DNA of 6,725 bases from Actinomycetes bacterium. GTDB taxonomy: Bacteria; Actinomycetota; Acidimicrobiia; Spongiisociales; UBA4744. Positions 1-6,120 of this stretch are shown here, piece after piece. Position 1 is the stretch's first letter; each line of letters starts with the position of its first letter. The position numbers were made by a program, and so were the translations under genes. Where the stretch lies: positions 1-6,725 of the forward strand of contig JAHEDM010000153.1 of NCBI GenBank assembly GCA_024641205.1, read 5' to 3'. Under the pieces are notes generated by a model. It made no database searches. It was given only the letters and a program-made list of their open reading frames with translations, and was not told where the DNA came from.

Positions 1-708
1 TCCCATATCGATGCCAACGTACGGGGCCGCGGCGGCGAAGTCCCAGAACGACAGGGCGCCGTGTTTGTGGAGCATGACGGACACGCTGCGGACGTCGGTG
101 ATGATGCCGGTGACGTTGGAAGCTGCAGAGAAGCTTCCGATCTTCAGCGGTCGATCGGCGTGGGATTCCAACTGGCGCTCGAGGTCGGCGAGATCGACAT
201 GTCCGTCTTCGTCCTCGGCGATGACGACTACGTCGGCGATCGACTCGCGCCAGGGCAGTTCGTTGGAGTGGTGCTCATAGGGTCCGATGAACACAACCGG
301 ACGCTGGTCGGAGGGAATGAATCCGGTCAGGTTGTATTCGTCGTCGAGGTTGGCCGGGATCCGCAGGCCCATCACCGCGATGAGCCGGTCGATCGCACCG
401 GTTGCCCCCGATCCGCAGAAGATCACTGCGTGATCGTCGGTCGCTCCGACGGCCGCCCGGATGATGCTGCGGGCTTCTTCCCGGAACCGGCTGGTTTGCA
501 GGCCCGTTCCCGAGCTCTCTGTGTGCGTGTTGGCGTAAACGGGCAACACCGCCTCACGAATGAAGTCCTCGATGAAGGCCAGAGACCGGCCCGAAGCGGT
601 GTAGTCGGCATAGGTAACCCGGCGCGGTCCAAAAGGCCCGGCCACCACGTCGTCGTCGCCGATCACGGCGTTCCGAATGGTCTCGATGAGATCCGGATGA
701 TCCTGCAT
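1..708 (-). CDS. Class V aminotransferase-fold PLP-dependent enzyme, N-terminal part (runs off the window)
   Basis: The minus strand is open from an ATG at 708 to base 1, giving 236 residues with no stop, so the C-terminal part is outside the window. Seen motifs are typical of fold-type I PLP enzymes of the class V (cysteine desulfurase-like) family: YADYTASGRSL at residues 33-43, the phosphate-binding loop GSGATGAIDRL at 99-109, GPYEHHSNELPWR at 142-154 with a His likely to stack on the cofactor, SAASNVTGI at 194-202, and FWDFAAAAPYVGIDM at 221-235, where Asp223 should bind the pyridine nitrogen. The Schiff-base lysine normally lies just beyond this point and cannot be checked. The substrate cannot be told: the family includes cysteine desulfurases, selenocysteine lyases and amino acid aminotransferases. 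No strong Shine-Dalgarno precedes the ATG. The gene is divergent from the one at 806. Family confidence is high; exact function is open. Confidence 0.9.
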   Translation of the reverse strand, partial: MQDHPDLIETIRNAVIGDDDVVAGPFGPRRVTYADYTASGRSLAFIEDFIREAVLPVYANTHTESSGTGLQTSRFREEARSIIRAAVGATDDHAVIFCGSGATGAIDRLIAVMGLRIPANLDDEYNLTGFIPSDQRPVVFIGPYEHHSNELPWRESIADVVVIAEDEDGHVDLADLERQLESHADRPLKIGSFSAASNVTGIITDVRSVSVMLHKHGALSFWDFAAAAPYVGIDMG

Positions 709-791
709 GCAGCAATGGTAGAGGGGCCTGCATCGAATGGCTCCGTTGTACTACCCGCGGGGTTGTGGCAGCCTGACGACACCAACCTCGC

Positions 792-799
792 GAGGAAGG
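792..799 (+). promoter_or_regulatory. Ribosome binding site that fixes the GTG start at 806
   Basis: GAGGAAGG ends six bases before GTG 806. It decides in favour of this start over the upstream in-frame ATG at 737, which has no comparable signal. Confidence 0.75.
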
Positions 800-805
800 C
801 CACTT

Positions 806-1381
806 GTGCCCGCTGTTGACATCCCCGGTTTCGTTACCGACCTGAAGGCCCACGCTGTAGAGCACGGGTTTCACATCCACGCCGAGCGCCACTTCGTCGA
901 GACGTATTCGCTCGGCCAAACCTGGGAAGTTGAACTGCACCCCGAAGAAGCTTGCGGGGGTCCGCTTGATCTCCACATGACGTTGGAGATCGACCCCAGG
1001 TTGTTGCTTTCTTTTGAAGATGAGATCGTCGAGCGGGACGGTGAGGTGGCCGACCTCACCGAGCCTTTTCTGCTGCCGATCTATTTCAACTGGGCGCTTC
1101 CGCCGCTCAACCACCCGCCCGACCTGCTGGTACTTGCGACCGAACTGGCCGGGGTTGGTGGCGCCGAGCTTCCGCTCGAGGTTTCGGCTATCGACTCATT
1201 CGCCTCCGTGACCGATGCCCCGCGCCGCAGCCTCTCGATTGTGGCCGGAGTCCAGGTCCCGCTGGCGGAGGCCTATCTGGGGGGCCAGGTGCCGTGCGAG
1301 GTGATGGATCGCTGTCACGCCGTCAGCGAGTTCATCCTCGAAAAGTCGCTCGATTGGTTGGACAATCCCGAATCATCCTGA
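806..1381 (+). CDS. Hypothetical protein, 191 residues, function unknown
   Basis: I do not recognise this protein. It starts at GTG 806 behind a strong Shine-Dalgarno and ends in TGA. It is soluble-looking and acidic, with no signal peptide, membrane segment or obvious nucleotide-binding or metal-binding motif. The N-terminal half looks like mixed alpha/beta sequence (VTDLKAHAVEHGFHIHAERH, then WEVELHPEEACGGPLDLHMT, which reads like alternating beta strands). The C-terminal part is helical and ends in a short amphipathic stretch (CHAVSEFILEKSLDWLD). Codon use matches its neighbours and the strand is consistent with a real gene rather than a shadow. It is divergent from the PLP enzyme and convergent with the acyl-CoA dehydrogenase, so context gives no functional hint. 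It is probably a lineage-specific conserved protein. Confidence 0.8.
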   Translation: MPAVDIPGFVTDLKAHAVEHGFHIHAERHFVETYSLGQTWEVELHPEEACGGPLDLHMTLEIDPRLLLSFEDEIVERDGEVADLTEPFLLPIYFNWALPPLNHPPDLLVLATELAGVGGAELPLEVSAIDSFASVTDAPRRSLSIVAGVQVPLAEAYLGGQVPCEVMDRCHAVSEFILEKSLDWLDNPESS

Positions 1382-1385
1382 ACTT

Positions 1386-1422
1386 GCGTGAGAAGTCCGC
1401 GCAGAGCGCAGGAAAGTCACGC
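1386..1422. terminator. Coaxial hairpin between convergent genes, probable bidirectional terminator
   Basis: GCGTGA at 1386-1391 pairs perfectly with TCACGC at 1417-1422. An inner stem GCGC (1399-1402) / GCGC (1406-1409) closes an AGA loop. Both stems share one centre (base 1404). It begins 5 bases after the stop of the hypothetical gene and ends 10 bases before the stop of the acyl-CoA dehydrogenase. There is no clear U-run, so factor-independent termination is not assured. Confidence 0.5.
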
Positions 1423-1431
1423 CAGAACGGG

Positions 1432-2571
1432 TTAGATAGGTAGTCCCAGGCCGCGGCTGATCACCAGGCGCTGGATCTCGGAGGTGCCTTCACCGATTTC
1501 CAGCGCTTTGGCGTCCCGGTAGTGGCGGGCCACCGGGGTCTCCTCCACGAAGCCGGCCCCGCCGAAGATCTGGACGGCATCCCGGGTGGCCGTGACGGCC
1601 GCTTCGGTGGCGTAGACCTTGGCGATGGCGGCGGCCTGCTTGAAGGGGCGGTCCTGATCCTTCAGCCAGGCTGCCCGGTAGGTGAGCAGGCGGGCCGCGT
1701 TGACGGCGACCTCCATGTCCGCGCACTTGAAGGCGATCGCCTGGTTGCTGCCGATCGGACGCCCGAAGGTGGCTCGCTCGGTGGCGTAGGCCACGCAGTG
1801 GTCGAGGCAGGCCTGGGCTACCCCGACGGCCAGGGCGGCGATAGCGACCCGGCCGTCGTCGAGGATGGAGAGGAATTGACGAAACCCTTGCCCGCGCTCG
1901 CCGAGGAGATTCTCAGCGGGTACCCGGCAGTCCTCGAACACCAATCCATGCGTATCCGAAGCGTGCCATCCCATCTTCCGGTAGGCGGGTTCCACGGTGA
2001 AACCATCGGTGCCGGCCGGGACGATGATGGCGCTGATCTCATCTGGACCGGTTCGGGCCGTGACGATGACCAGCGAGGTAATCGGCGTCCCCGAGTTGGT
2101 GATGAAGGCCTTGGAACCGTTGACGACCCAGGAATCCCCGTCCAATTCGGCTTTGGTTCGGGTCGCCCCGGCGTCGGAGCCGGCCTCCGCCTCGGTGAGC
2201 CCGAATCCGGCCAAAGTGCGCCCGGCGGCCAGGTCGGGCAGCCACCGTCGGCGCTGTTCGTCGGTGCCGAACTGGTAGATGGGATTGGCGCCCAGACCGA
2301 CTCCGGCTTCTACCGTGATGGCTATCGACTGGTCAACGCGGGCCAATTCCTCGATGACGATGCACAGGGTCGTGAAGTCGGCTCCGGACCCCCCGAATTC
2401 CTCGGGGAAGGGCAGCCCAAACAGGCCCAGGTCGCCCATTTTGCGGACCGCCTCCAGCGGGAAGGTGCGGGTCCGATCCCACTCCTCGGCGTGCGGGGCA
2501 ATCTCGGCTTGGGCGAACTCCCTGACGACCTTGCGGAAGGCTTCGTGTTCCGGTGAAGGCTCGAAGTTCAC
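1432..2571 (-). CDS. Acyl-CoA dehydrogenase
   Basis: This is a complete 379-residue FAD-dependent acyl-CoA dehydrogenase, the usual length for the short/medium-chain family. It catalyses alpha,beta-dehydrogenation of an acyl-CoA and passes electrons to electron-transfer flavoprotein. Seen: an N-terminal helical domain (about 1-115), the first family signature FGLTEAEAGSD at 123-133, the FAD/substrate segment WVVNGSKAFITN at 148-159, and the C-terminal signature from QIFGGAGF (334-341) to EGTSEIQR (361-368), in which Glu361 aligns with the catalytic base. I chose GTG at 2571 because AGGAG stands five bases upstream and the protein then begins at the usual family position. A GTG seven codons earlier (2592) is in frame but poorer. 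It lies 108 bases downstream of the S41 peptidase on the same strand, so co-transcription is possible. No ETF, thiolase or hydratase gene is present to indicate the substrate; short-chain or branched-chain acyl-CoA are both possible. Confidence 0.95.
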   Translation of the reverse strand: MNFEPSPEHEAFRKVVREFAQAEIAPHAEEWDRTRTFPLEAVRKMGDLGLFGLPFPEEFGGSGADFTTLCIVIEELARVDQSIAITVEAGVGLGANPIYQFGTDEQRRRWLPDLAAGRTLAGFGLTEAEAGSDAGATRTKAELDGDSWVVNGSKAFITNSGTPITSLVIVTARTGPDEISAIIVPAGTDGFTVEPAYRKMGWHASDTHGLVFEDCRVPAENLLGERGQGFRQFLSILDDGRVAIAALAVGVAQACLDHCVAYATERATFGRPIGSNQAIAFKCADMEVAVNAARLLTYRAAWLKDQDRPFKQAAAIAKVYATEAAVTATRDAVQIFGGAGFVEETPVARHYRDAKALEIGEGTSEIQRLVISRGLGLPI

Positions 2572-2679
2572 AACATCTCCTGGCGTGCACACCTGAGGCT
2601 AGTTGCAGGTAATGCCGGTCCGGTCGGATCCCGAAGGCCCCGTGAAGCGGCTCGAAAGGCTGAGGGCTCTCGGAGGGAT

Positions 2680-4104
2680 CTAGCTGCGGAGGAACTCCAG
2701 GGCGAATTCGAGGACCACGTCGGTGGTCGCCCCCTCCGGAATCTCCGGTTCGATGTCGGGTTGTACCCCGATCGTTCCCGAATCCTGACCTTCCGGGGTA
2801 ACCCAACGGGCGATGGAGATGTTGAGAGCTCCGCCGTTTGAGACTTCGAATCGCTGCTGGACGGTGTTCTTGCCGAAGGTCGGTTCACCGATGATCGTCG
2901 CCCGGCCCCGTTCCTGCAGCACCGCTGAGACCAGTTCGGACGCCGAAGCACTTCCCCGGTTGACCAGCACCACCACCTCGATGTTCGGGTCGGTCACGGC
3001 TCCGCCCGGCTCGACCGCATACTCCTGGGTTTCGGTCGGCGATTCGGTGCGGAGCACCATCCCGTCGGAGAGGAATTCGCTGGCGATGCGGACCGAAGCG
3101 GTCAAGGATCCACCCGGGTTGTTGCGGAGATCGAAAATGATGCGGTCGGCGCCGTCGGCCACCAGGCTTTGGAGCGCCTCGTGGACCTGATCGGCGCTGT
3201 TGTTGGTGAACTGGCTGAGGGCGACGTAGCCGATCCCGGGTTCGATCATTTCCGAGGCGACCACCGGCACGATCACGGCCGCCCTGGTGATCGTCACGTC
3301 GACGATCTGGCCGTCGCGCAAGAGTCCGAGGTCCACGTCCGTACCTTTCGGACCCCGCACCCGTTCCACCACCTCGTCGACCGTCAGGCCGTTGACATCT
3401 TCCCCATCCACCACGACGATGCCGTCGCCGGCCAGCACGCCTTGCGCTTTCGCCGGGCTGTCCGGCAGTGTGTCGACGATGACCAGGATGCAGGTATCGG
3501 AGAGCACCGAGCAGTTGGCCTCATCGGGAGATGTCTGATCCTCCCCCCGGACCAGAGCTCCGATGCCGGAGACCTCGCCCGACTGGTTTTCCGCGACGTG
3601 GACCAGGGCCGCCGGGGAAAGGTAGACGGTGTGCGGATCCTCGAGGCCGTACTGGATCATTCCCTGCACGGCCGCTTCGATCAGGTCGGCCACCGGGGCC
3701 GCGGTGGTTGTCTCAACCTGGGCGAACACGGTGCAGGTTTCTTCAAAGGCTTCGGCCGGCAGCGCACAGGCCACTTGCCCTGATGGGACGGGCCCGGTTG
3801 TTTCGGGCTCGTACTCCTCCATCCCCCGGGCTGCTCCGGCGGCCAGAGCCTGGTCGTCGAGCGGATCGACGTAGTGCTCTTCCAGCAGGCGATAGGTGTC
3901 GCACAGCACGTCAAAACCTTCCGCAGGGTTGCTGCAATCGGTGAGCTCGACCGGCAGCCCGGCCAGCACGGTGGTGGTCGACGCCAGGGTGGTGGTCGTG
4001 GTCGAGGTCCCCGTGGTGCTCGTCTCGGTGTCGGCACCGACGGTGAACAGCGAACAGGCGCCGGCCAGCAGGGCGAAGGCGAGGAGGAGGGTTAGTTTCT
4101 TCAC
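2680..4104 (-). CDS. S41 family C-terminal processing peptidase, predicted lipoprotein
   Basis: This is a 474-residue serine endopeptidase of the CtpA/Prc (tail-specific protease) family, expected to work outside the cytoplasmic membrane. The start is GTG 4104, with GGAG eight bases upstream. The N-terminus is a lipoprotein signal (hydrophobic stretch 4-14, lipobox LAGAC with Cys17), followed by a Thr/Ser-rich linker at about 27-46. Two paired-Cys repeats follow (57-98 and 113-152). A PDZ domain spans roughly 175-275 (key piece SPAKAQGVLAGDGIVVVDG). The protease core runs from about 288 to 474 with DLRNNPGGS at 325-333, the nucleophile Ser387 in GSASASE, and the general-base Lys412 in GEPTFGKN. 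The Ser-to-Lys spacing of 25 matches the family. All six non-lipid Cys fall in three close pairs (57/68, 113/124, 198/205), suggesting disulfides. The target proteins are unknown. Active-site residues are intact, so it should be active. Confidence 0.95.
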   Translation of the reverse strand: MKKLTLLLAFALLAGACSLFTVGADTETSTTGTSTTTTTLASTTTVLAGLPVELTDCSNPAEGFDVLCDTYRLLEEHYVDPLDDQALAAGAARGMEEYEPETTGPVPSGQVACALPAEAFEETCTVFAQVETTTAAPVADLIEAAVQGMIQYGLEDPHTVYLSPAALVHVAENQSGEVSGIGALVRGEDQTSPDEANCSVLSDTCILVIVDTLPDSPAKAQGVLAGDGIVVVDGEDVNGLTVDEVVERVRGPKGTDVDLGLLRDGQIVDVTITRAAVIVPVVASEMIEPGIGYVALSQFTNNSADQVHEALQSLVADGADRIIFDLRNNPGGSLTASVRIASEFLSDGMVLRTESPTETQEYAVEPGGAVTDPNIEVVVLVNRGSASASELVSAVLQERGRATIIGEPTFGKNTVQQRFEVSNGGALNISIARWVTPEGQDSGTIGVQPDIEPEIPEGATTDVVLEFALEFLRS

Positions 4105-4313
4105 GGGATGGGCTCCAGTTTGGTCAAGGGAGATTCAACCGTAGTTTTCGGGCTAAGCGGGCCGGTCGACCGTTTCGCCGATCGTCGACGTTGGAACTCT
4201 GACAGCGTCCGCGCCATTTCATGCTGCTGTCCTCTCCATGTCCCGGACTTCCGAGCGCGGGACCGTAGTGGGCTTTTGGGGCGTCGAGGGAGACGCTCAT
4301 CTGCGAAACCCTG

Positions 4314-4341
4314 TGGTCAGGCTGGGGACCGCGCCCATAAT
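4314..4341 (+). promoter_or_regulatory. Possible promoter of maf, giving a leaderless transcript
   Basis: TGGTCA (4314-4319) is a 4/6 match to a -35 box. After 16 bases comes CATAAT (4336-4341), a 5/6 match to a -10 box. The predicted transcription start falls on or next to GTG 4348, and no Shine-Dalgarno precedes that codon. Leaderless transcripts are common in actinobacteria. The -35 match is weak, so this is tentative. Confidence 0.4.
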
Positions 4342-4347
4342 GGCCCG

Positions 4348-4965
4348 GTGACTCTGACCCCGACCCTCGTGCTGGCCAGCGGGTCGCCCCGTCGCGACCA
4401 GCTCCTCTCTGCCGCCGGGTTTGTCTTCGAGATCGTTCCACCAGAACTCGAAGAGACCGCGCTGCCCGGTGAGGCCCCTGCTCAGATGGCGGTTCGTCTC
4501 GCGAGTGAGAAAGCGAGGGAGGTAGCTGCCCGGGTTGAACCGGACCGACTGGTGCTGGGCGTTGATACCGTCGTCGCCGTCGGCGATCGCATGCTCGGAA
4601 AGCCTGTAGACCACCAGGACGCAGCGCAGATGCTCATGCAGCTTTCCGGCCGCACCCACACGGTCTACTCGGGGTTTGCCATCGTGGGATTCGGCGACGA
4701 TGAGACCGGAGTCGACGAGACCCGTGTCACGATGCGCATCATCACGCCTGCCGAAGCCGCCGCCTACAGCGCCACCGGCGAACCGCTCGACAAAGCGGGT
4801 GCGTATGCCATCCAGGGGGGCGCCGATCGGTTCATCACCGCCGTCGATGGCTCACGAAGCAACGTCATGGGTTTGCCGCTCGAGGTAGTCGGGCCGCTCC
4901 TGGCGGCCCGGGGAATCACCCCCCGGCCGTCTGCGGGCGACACGGCAGGCGATATTGATCCATAA
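4348..4965 (+). CDS. maf: Maf family nucleoside triphosphate pyrophosphatase (dTTP/UTP type)
   Basis: This 205-residue cytoplasmic protein of normal Maf length hydrolyses non-canonical or excess nucleoside triphosphates to the monophosphate plus pyrophosphate. Family members have been linked to septum formation inhibition and to removal of modified nucleotides. Seen motifs: LASGSPRR at 9-16, GVDTVV at 71-76 with the catalytic Asp73, LGKP at 83-86, GEPLDKAGAYAIQG at 144-157, and VDGSRSNVMGLPL at 166-178. SPRR and the DKAGAYxIQG segment resemble E. coli YhdE (dTTP/UTP pyrophosphatase) rather than YceF (m7GTP), so the substrate is inferred as dTTP/UTP. GTG 4348 is chosen because the conserved N-terminus begins eight residues later; the reading frame stays open upstream to 4108, but that extension has no Maf similarity. 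It ends in TAA 25 bases before the next gene, with which it probably forms an operon. Confidence 0.93.
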   Translation: MTLTPTLVLASGSPRRDQLLSAAGFVFEIVPPELEETALPGEAPAQMAVRLASEKAREVAARVEPDRLVLGVDTVVAVGDRMLGKPVDHQDAAQMLMQLSGRTHTVYSGFAIVGFGDDETGVDETRVTMRIITPAEAAAYSATGEPLDKAGAYAIQGGADRFITAVDGSRSNVMGLPLEVVGPLLAARGITPRPSAGDTAGDIDP

Positions 4966-4979
4966 TGGACTTCCTCAAC

Positions 4980-4983
4980 GGAG
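4980..4983 (+). promoter_or_regulatory. Ribosome binding site for the small membrane protein
   Basis: GGAG sits seven bases before ATG 4991. It supports that start over the in-frame ATG at 4955, which would overlap the end of maf. Confidence 0.65.
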
Positions 4984-4990
4984 AAGAGAC

Positions 4991-5224
4991 ATGGCGGCAG
5001 AAGCGGCAACGGAGCATCGGGACCTGGACGAGGGCAAGGTAGGCCGCAGCGTCCTTAGCGGAGCTGCCATAGGACTTCCGGTGGCTTTCGTCATCATCAC
5101 CCTGGTCGTGTGGCTGGTACTCGACGTTGGCCTGGACGAGGCGGTGGCCATTTCCGTCTGGCCGTCCATCCTCACCGGCGGTTTCGGCGGCGGTTTCGTC
5201 GGCGTGGTGCGCGGAGCGAGCTAG
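4991..5224 (+). CDS. Small membrane protein, two predicted transmembrane helices
   Basis: I do not recognise a family for this 77-residue protein. It has a short charged N-terminus (1-20), then a strongly hydrophobic helix at about 21-45 (VLSGAAIGLPVAFVIITLVV and following). A brief acidic turn (LDE, 48-50) is followed by a second hydrophobic segment at about 51-73, which is rich in glycine (GGFGGGFVGV). Glycine-rich helices of this sort pack closely, so oligomerisation in the membrane is plausible but not shown. A clear Shine-Dalgarno and 25-base spacing make it the second gene of a unit with maf. No function can be assigned; small hydrophobic proteins behind maf may simply share transcription. 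Confidence 0.75.
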   Translation: MAAEAATEHRDLDEGKVGRSVLSGAAIGLPVAFVIITLVVWLVLDVGLDEAVAISVWPSILTGGFGGGFVGVVRGAS

Positions 5225-5239
5225 CCGTCCGGCCGTGAC

Positions 5240-5257
5240 CTCCGTCTCCTGACGGGG
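5240..5257 (+). terminator. Hairpin downstream of the maf unit
   Basis: A seven-pair stem with one G-U pair (5240-5246 / 5251-5257, core CCGTC / GACGG) closes a TCCT loop, 16 bases after the stop of the small membrane protein gene. There is no U-run. It is a likely terminator or RNA end-stabilising structure. Confidence 0.4.
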
Positions 5258-5259
5258 TG

Positions 5260-5303
5260 CGTCGTCGCCTCACATGCCGAAGAGGGCAAGCCGGCCGACG
5301 ACG
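5260..5303. terminator. Long coaxial hairpin between convergent units, probable bidirectional terminator
   Basis: CGTCGTCG (5260-5267) pairs perfectly with CGACGACG (5296-5303). Inside it, TGCC (5275-5278) pairs with GGCA (5285-5288) around a six-base loop, and both stems share the centre 5281.5. It lies between the end of the maf unit and the stop of the CGNR gene and could serve both strands. Confidence 0.45.
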
Positions 5304-5324
5304 TCGCGGGCAGGACCCCCCGCG

Positions 5325-5870
5325 TTAGACCTCTCGCCGACGCTCCCGATAGGCCCGGGCATTGATGACGTTGCCGCAGCTCTCCATCGTGCACCATTTC
5401 TTCGAGCGGTTCTTGGAGTGGTCGAAGTAGAGCCAACGACACGTGTCGTTAGAACAGGCTTTGAGCCGTTGCCAGTTGCCGTCGATCATGGCGATGTAGA
5501 TCGACGCCAGCAGCCGCCCCAAGACACGATCGAGATCGGAGCCTTCCGCAACCAGCGCGGCCGATCCGTCGCCGCCGAGCTGCAGCACTAGACGGGTCGG
5601 TTCGGCCAACTCATTGAACGACAAAATCGCCTGAGGGTCGGGCGCCGAGTCAGAGTTTCCGAGCGCTAGATCCCGGACACTCTTCCGAAAACGGAGGGCC
5701 CGGGTATGGTCCTCCGAAGCCACGTGAGTGCCGGTTGCCAACAGTCCACGGTCCGACAACCACGCTCCCAGGTGCTCGGGCGTGTCAAGGGCATCGGTGT
5801 GCTCGTCCGGATCGACGGTGTTGACGAACTGCCTGAGCAGTTCGAGGTCACCGGGCGCTGCAGATGACAT
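5325..5870 (-). CDS. CGNR zinc-finger protein with ABATE-type N-terminal domain, putative transcription regulator
   Basis: This 181-residue protein has the two-part layout of the actinobacterial ABATE/CGNR family, described as putative stress-induced transcription regulators. The N-terminal ABATE-like domain covers about 1-125 (LELLRQFVNTVD at 9-20 is its typical opening, then TPEHLGAWLSDRGLL at 30-44). The C-terminal treble of Cys139, Cys144, Cys160 and Cys165 should bind one zinc (KACSNDTCRWLYFDHSKNRS, then KKWCTMESCGN). The basic tail ARAYRERRRE at 171-180 fits nucleic acid contact. The motif that names the family is CGNR; here it reads CGNV, so the conserved Arg is replaced while all four zinc ligands are kept. 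The ATG start matches the family's usual beginning, with only a modest GAGAG purine run just upstream. It follows the 66-residue gene by 27 bases, so both are probably transcribed from the promoter at 6135-6162. The binding site and signal are unknown. Confidence 0.9.
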   Translation of the reverse strand: MSSAAPGDLELLRQFVNTVDPDEHTDALDTPEHLGAWLSDRGLLATGTHVASEDHTRALRFRKSVRDLALGNSDSAPDPQAILSFNELAEPTRLVLQLGGDGSAALVAEGSDLDRVLGRLLASIYIAMIDGNWQRLKACSNDTCRWLYFDHSKNRSKKWCTMESCGNVINARAYRERRREV

Positions 5871-5897
5871 GGTCTCTCATAGATGGTCAACCGTACC

Positions 5898-6098
5898 TCA
5901 ATGATGAACTTCGACGGTCCGGTAAGCCGGGTCGGGGAGCAAGCGCTCACCCACGGCGATCAGCCACTTGCCGGCTGCGGTTCTGACCCGGCGAGGTTGT
6001 TCCGAGCGAAGGCGAGCCGCCAGCCGATAGCGAGCTGCCTCCTCCTGAAGTTTCTTCATCTTCATCTGGCCAATGATGTGCGATGCGTAGGGGTGCAT
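5898..6098 (-). CDS. Small basic protein of unknown function, 66 residues, first gene of the CGNR operon
   Basis: The ATG at 6098 is preceded by AGGAG at six bases, which decides this start over the in-frame ATGs at 6155/6152. Those two lie within the promoter and operator region, upstream of the predicted transcription start. The protein is basic and mostly helical: helix 1 about 5-34 (GQMKMKKLQEEAARYRLAAR, amphipathic, coiled-coil-like), then an Arg-rich break (QPRRVRT, 34-40), then a second helix about 41-54 (AAGKWLIAVGERLL) that could lie on a membrane surface. It ends in two His. I do not recognise a characterised family, although short helical proteins with similar Arg/Ala-rich openings are frequent in actinobacteria. 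Its place directly before the CGNR gene suggests shared regulation, and possibly a partner or target of the regulator; that is inference. Confidence 0.75.
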   Translation of the reverse strand: MHPYASHIIGQMKMKKLQEEAARYRLAARLRSEQPRRVRTAAGKWLIAVGERLLPDPAYRTVEVHH

Positions 6099-6120
6099 AG
6101 CGGGCTCCTGAAACCGGTCG

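Noticed and set aside
61..819. Plus-strand open frame of 252 codons
   Set aside because: It is antisense to the PLP enzyme, which shows conserved family motifs; its end also overlaps the start of the hypothetical gene at 806.
554..1114. Minus-strand open frame of 186 codons
   Set aside because: It overlaps both the hypothetical gene and the PLP enzyme start region, with no ribosome site and no family resemblance.
1522..2556. Long plus-strand open frame of 344 codons
   Set aside because: It lies wholly antisense to the acyl-CoA dehydrogenase, whose catalytic motifs are intact. The Gly/Asp/Arg-rich translation is typical of a GC-rich shadow.
2572..2679. Possible promoter or terminator between the S41 peptidase and the acyl-CoA dehydrogenase
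   Set aside because: Only short imperfect repeats (ACCTG/CAGGT at 2591-2610, tandem CCGGT) and no paired -35/-10 boxes were found. Whether the two genes share a transcript stays open.
3169..3944. Plus-strand open frames of 204 and 137 codons
   Set aside because: They are antisense to the S41 peptidase and have low-complexity His/Asp/Arg- or Arg/Pro-rich translations with no recognisable domain.
4163..4190. Palindromes CGGTCGACCG and CGTCGACG, 19 bases apart centre to centre, in the peptidase/maf gap
   Set aside because: Short GTCGAC-cored palindromes are expected by chance in GC-rich DNA, and they do not align with a convincing promoter. Too weak to call an operator.
4108..4347. N-terminal extension of Maf by 80 codons
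   Set aside because: The frame is open, but the translation has no Maf similarity and runs through the divergent promoter region. The family N-terminus begins right after GTG 4348.
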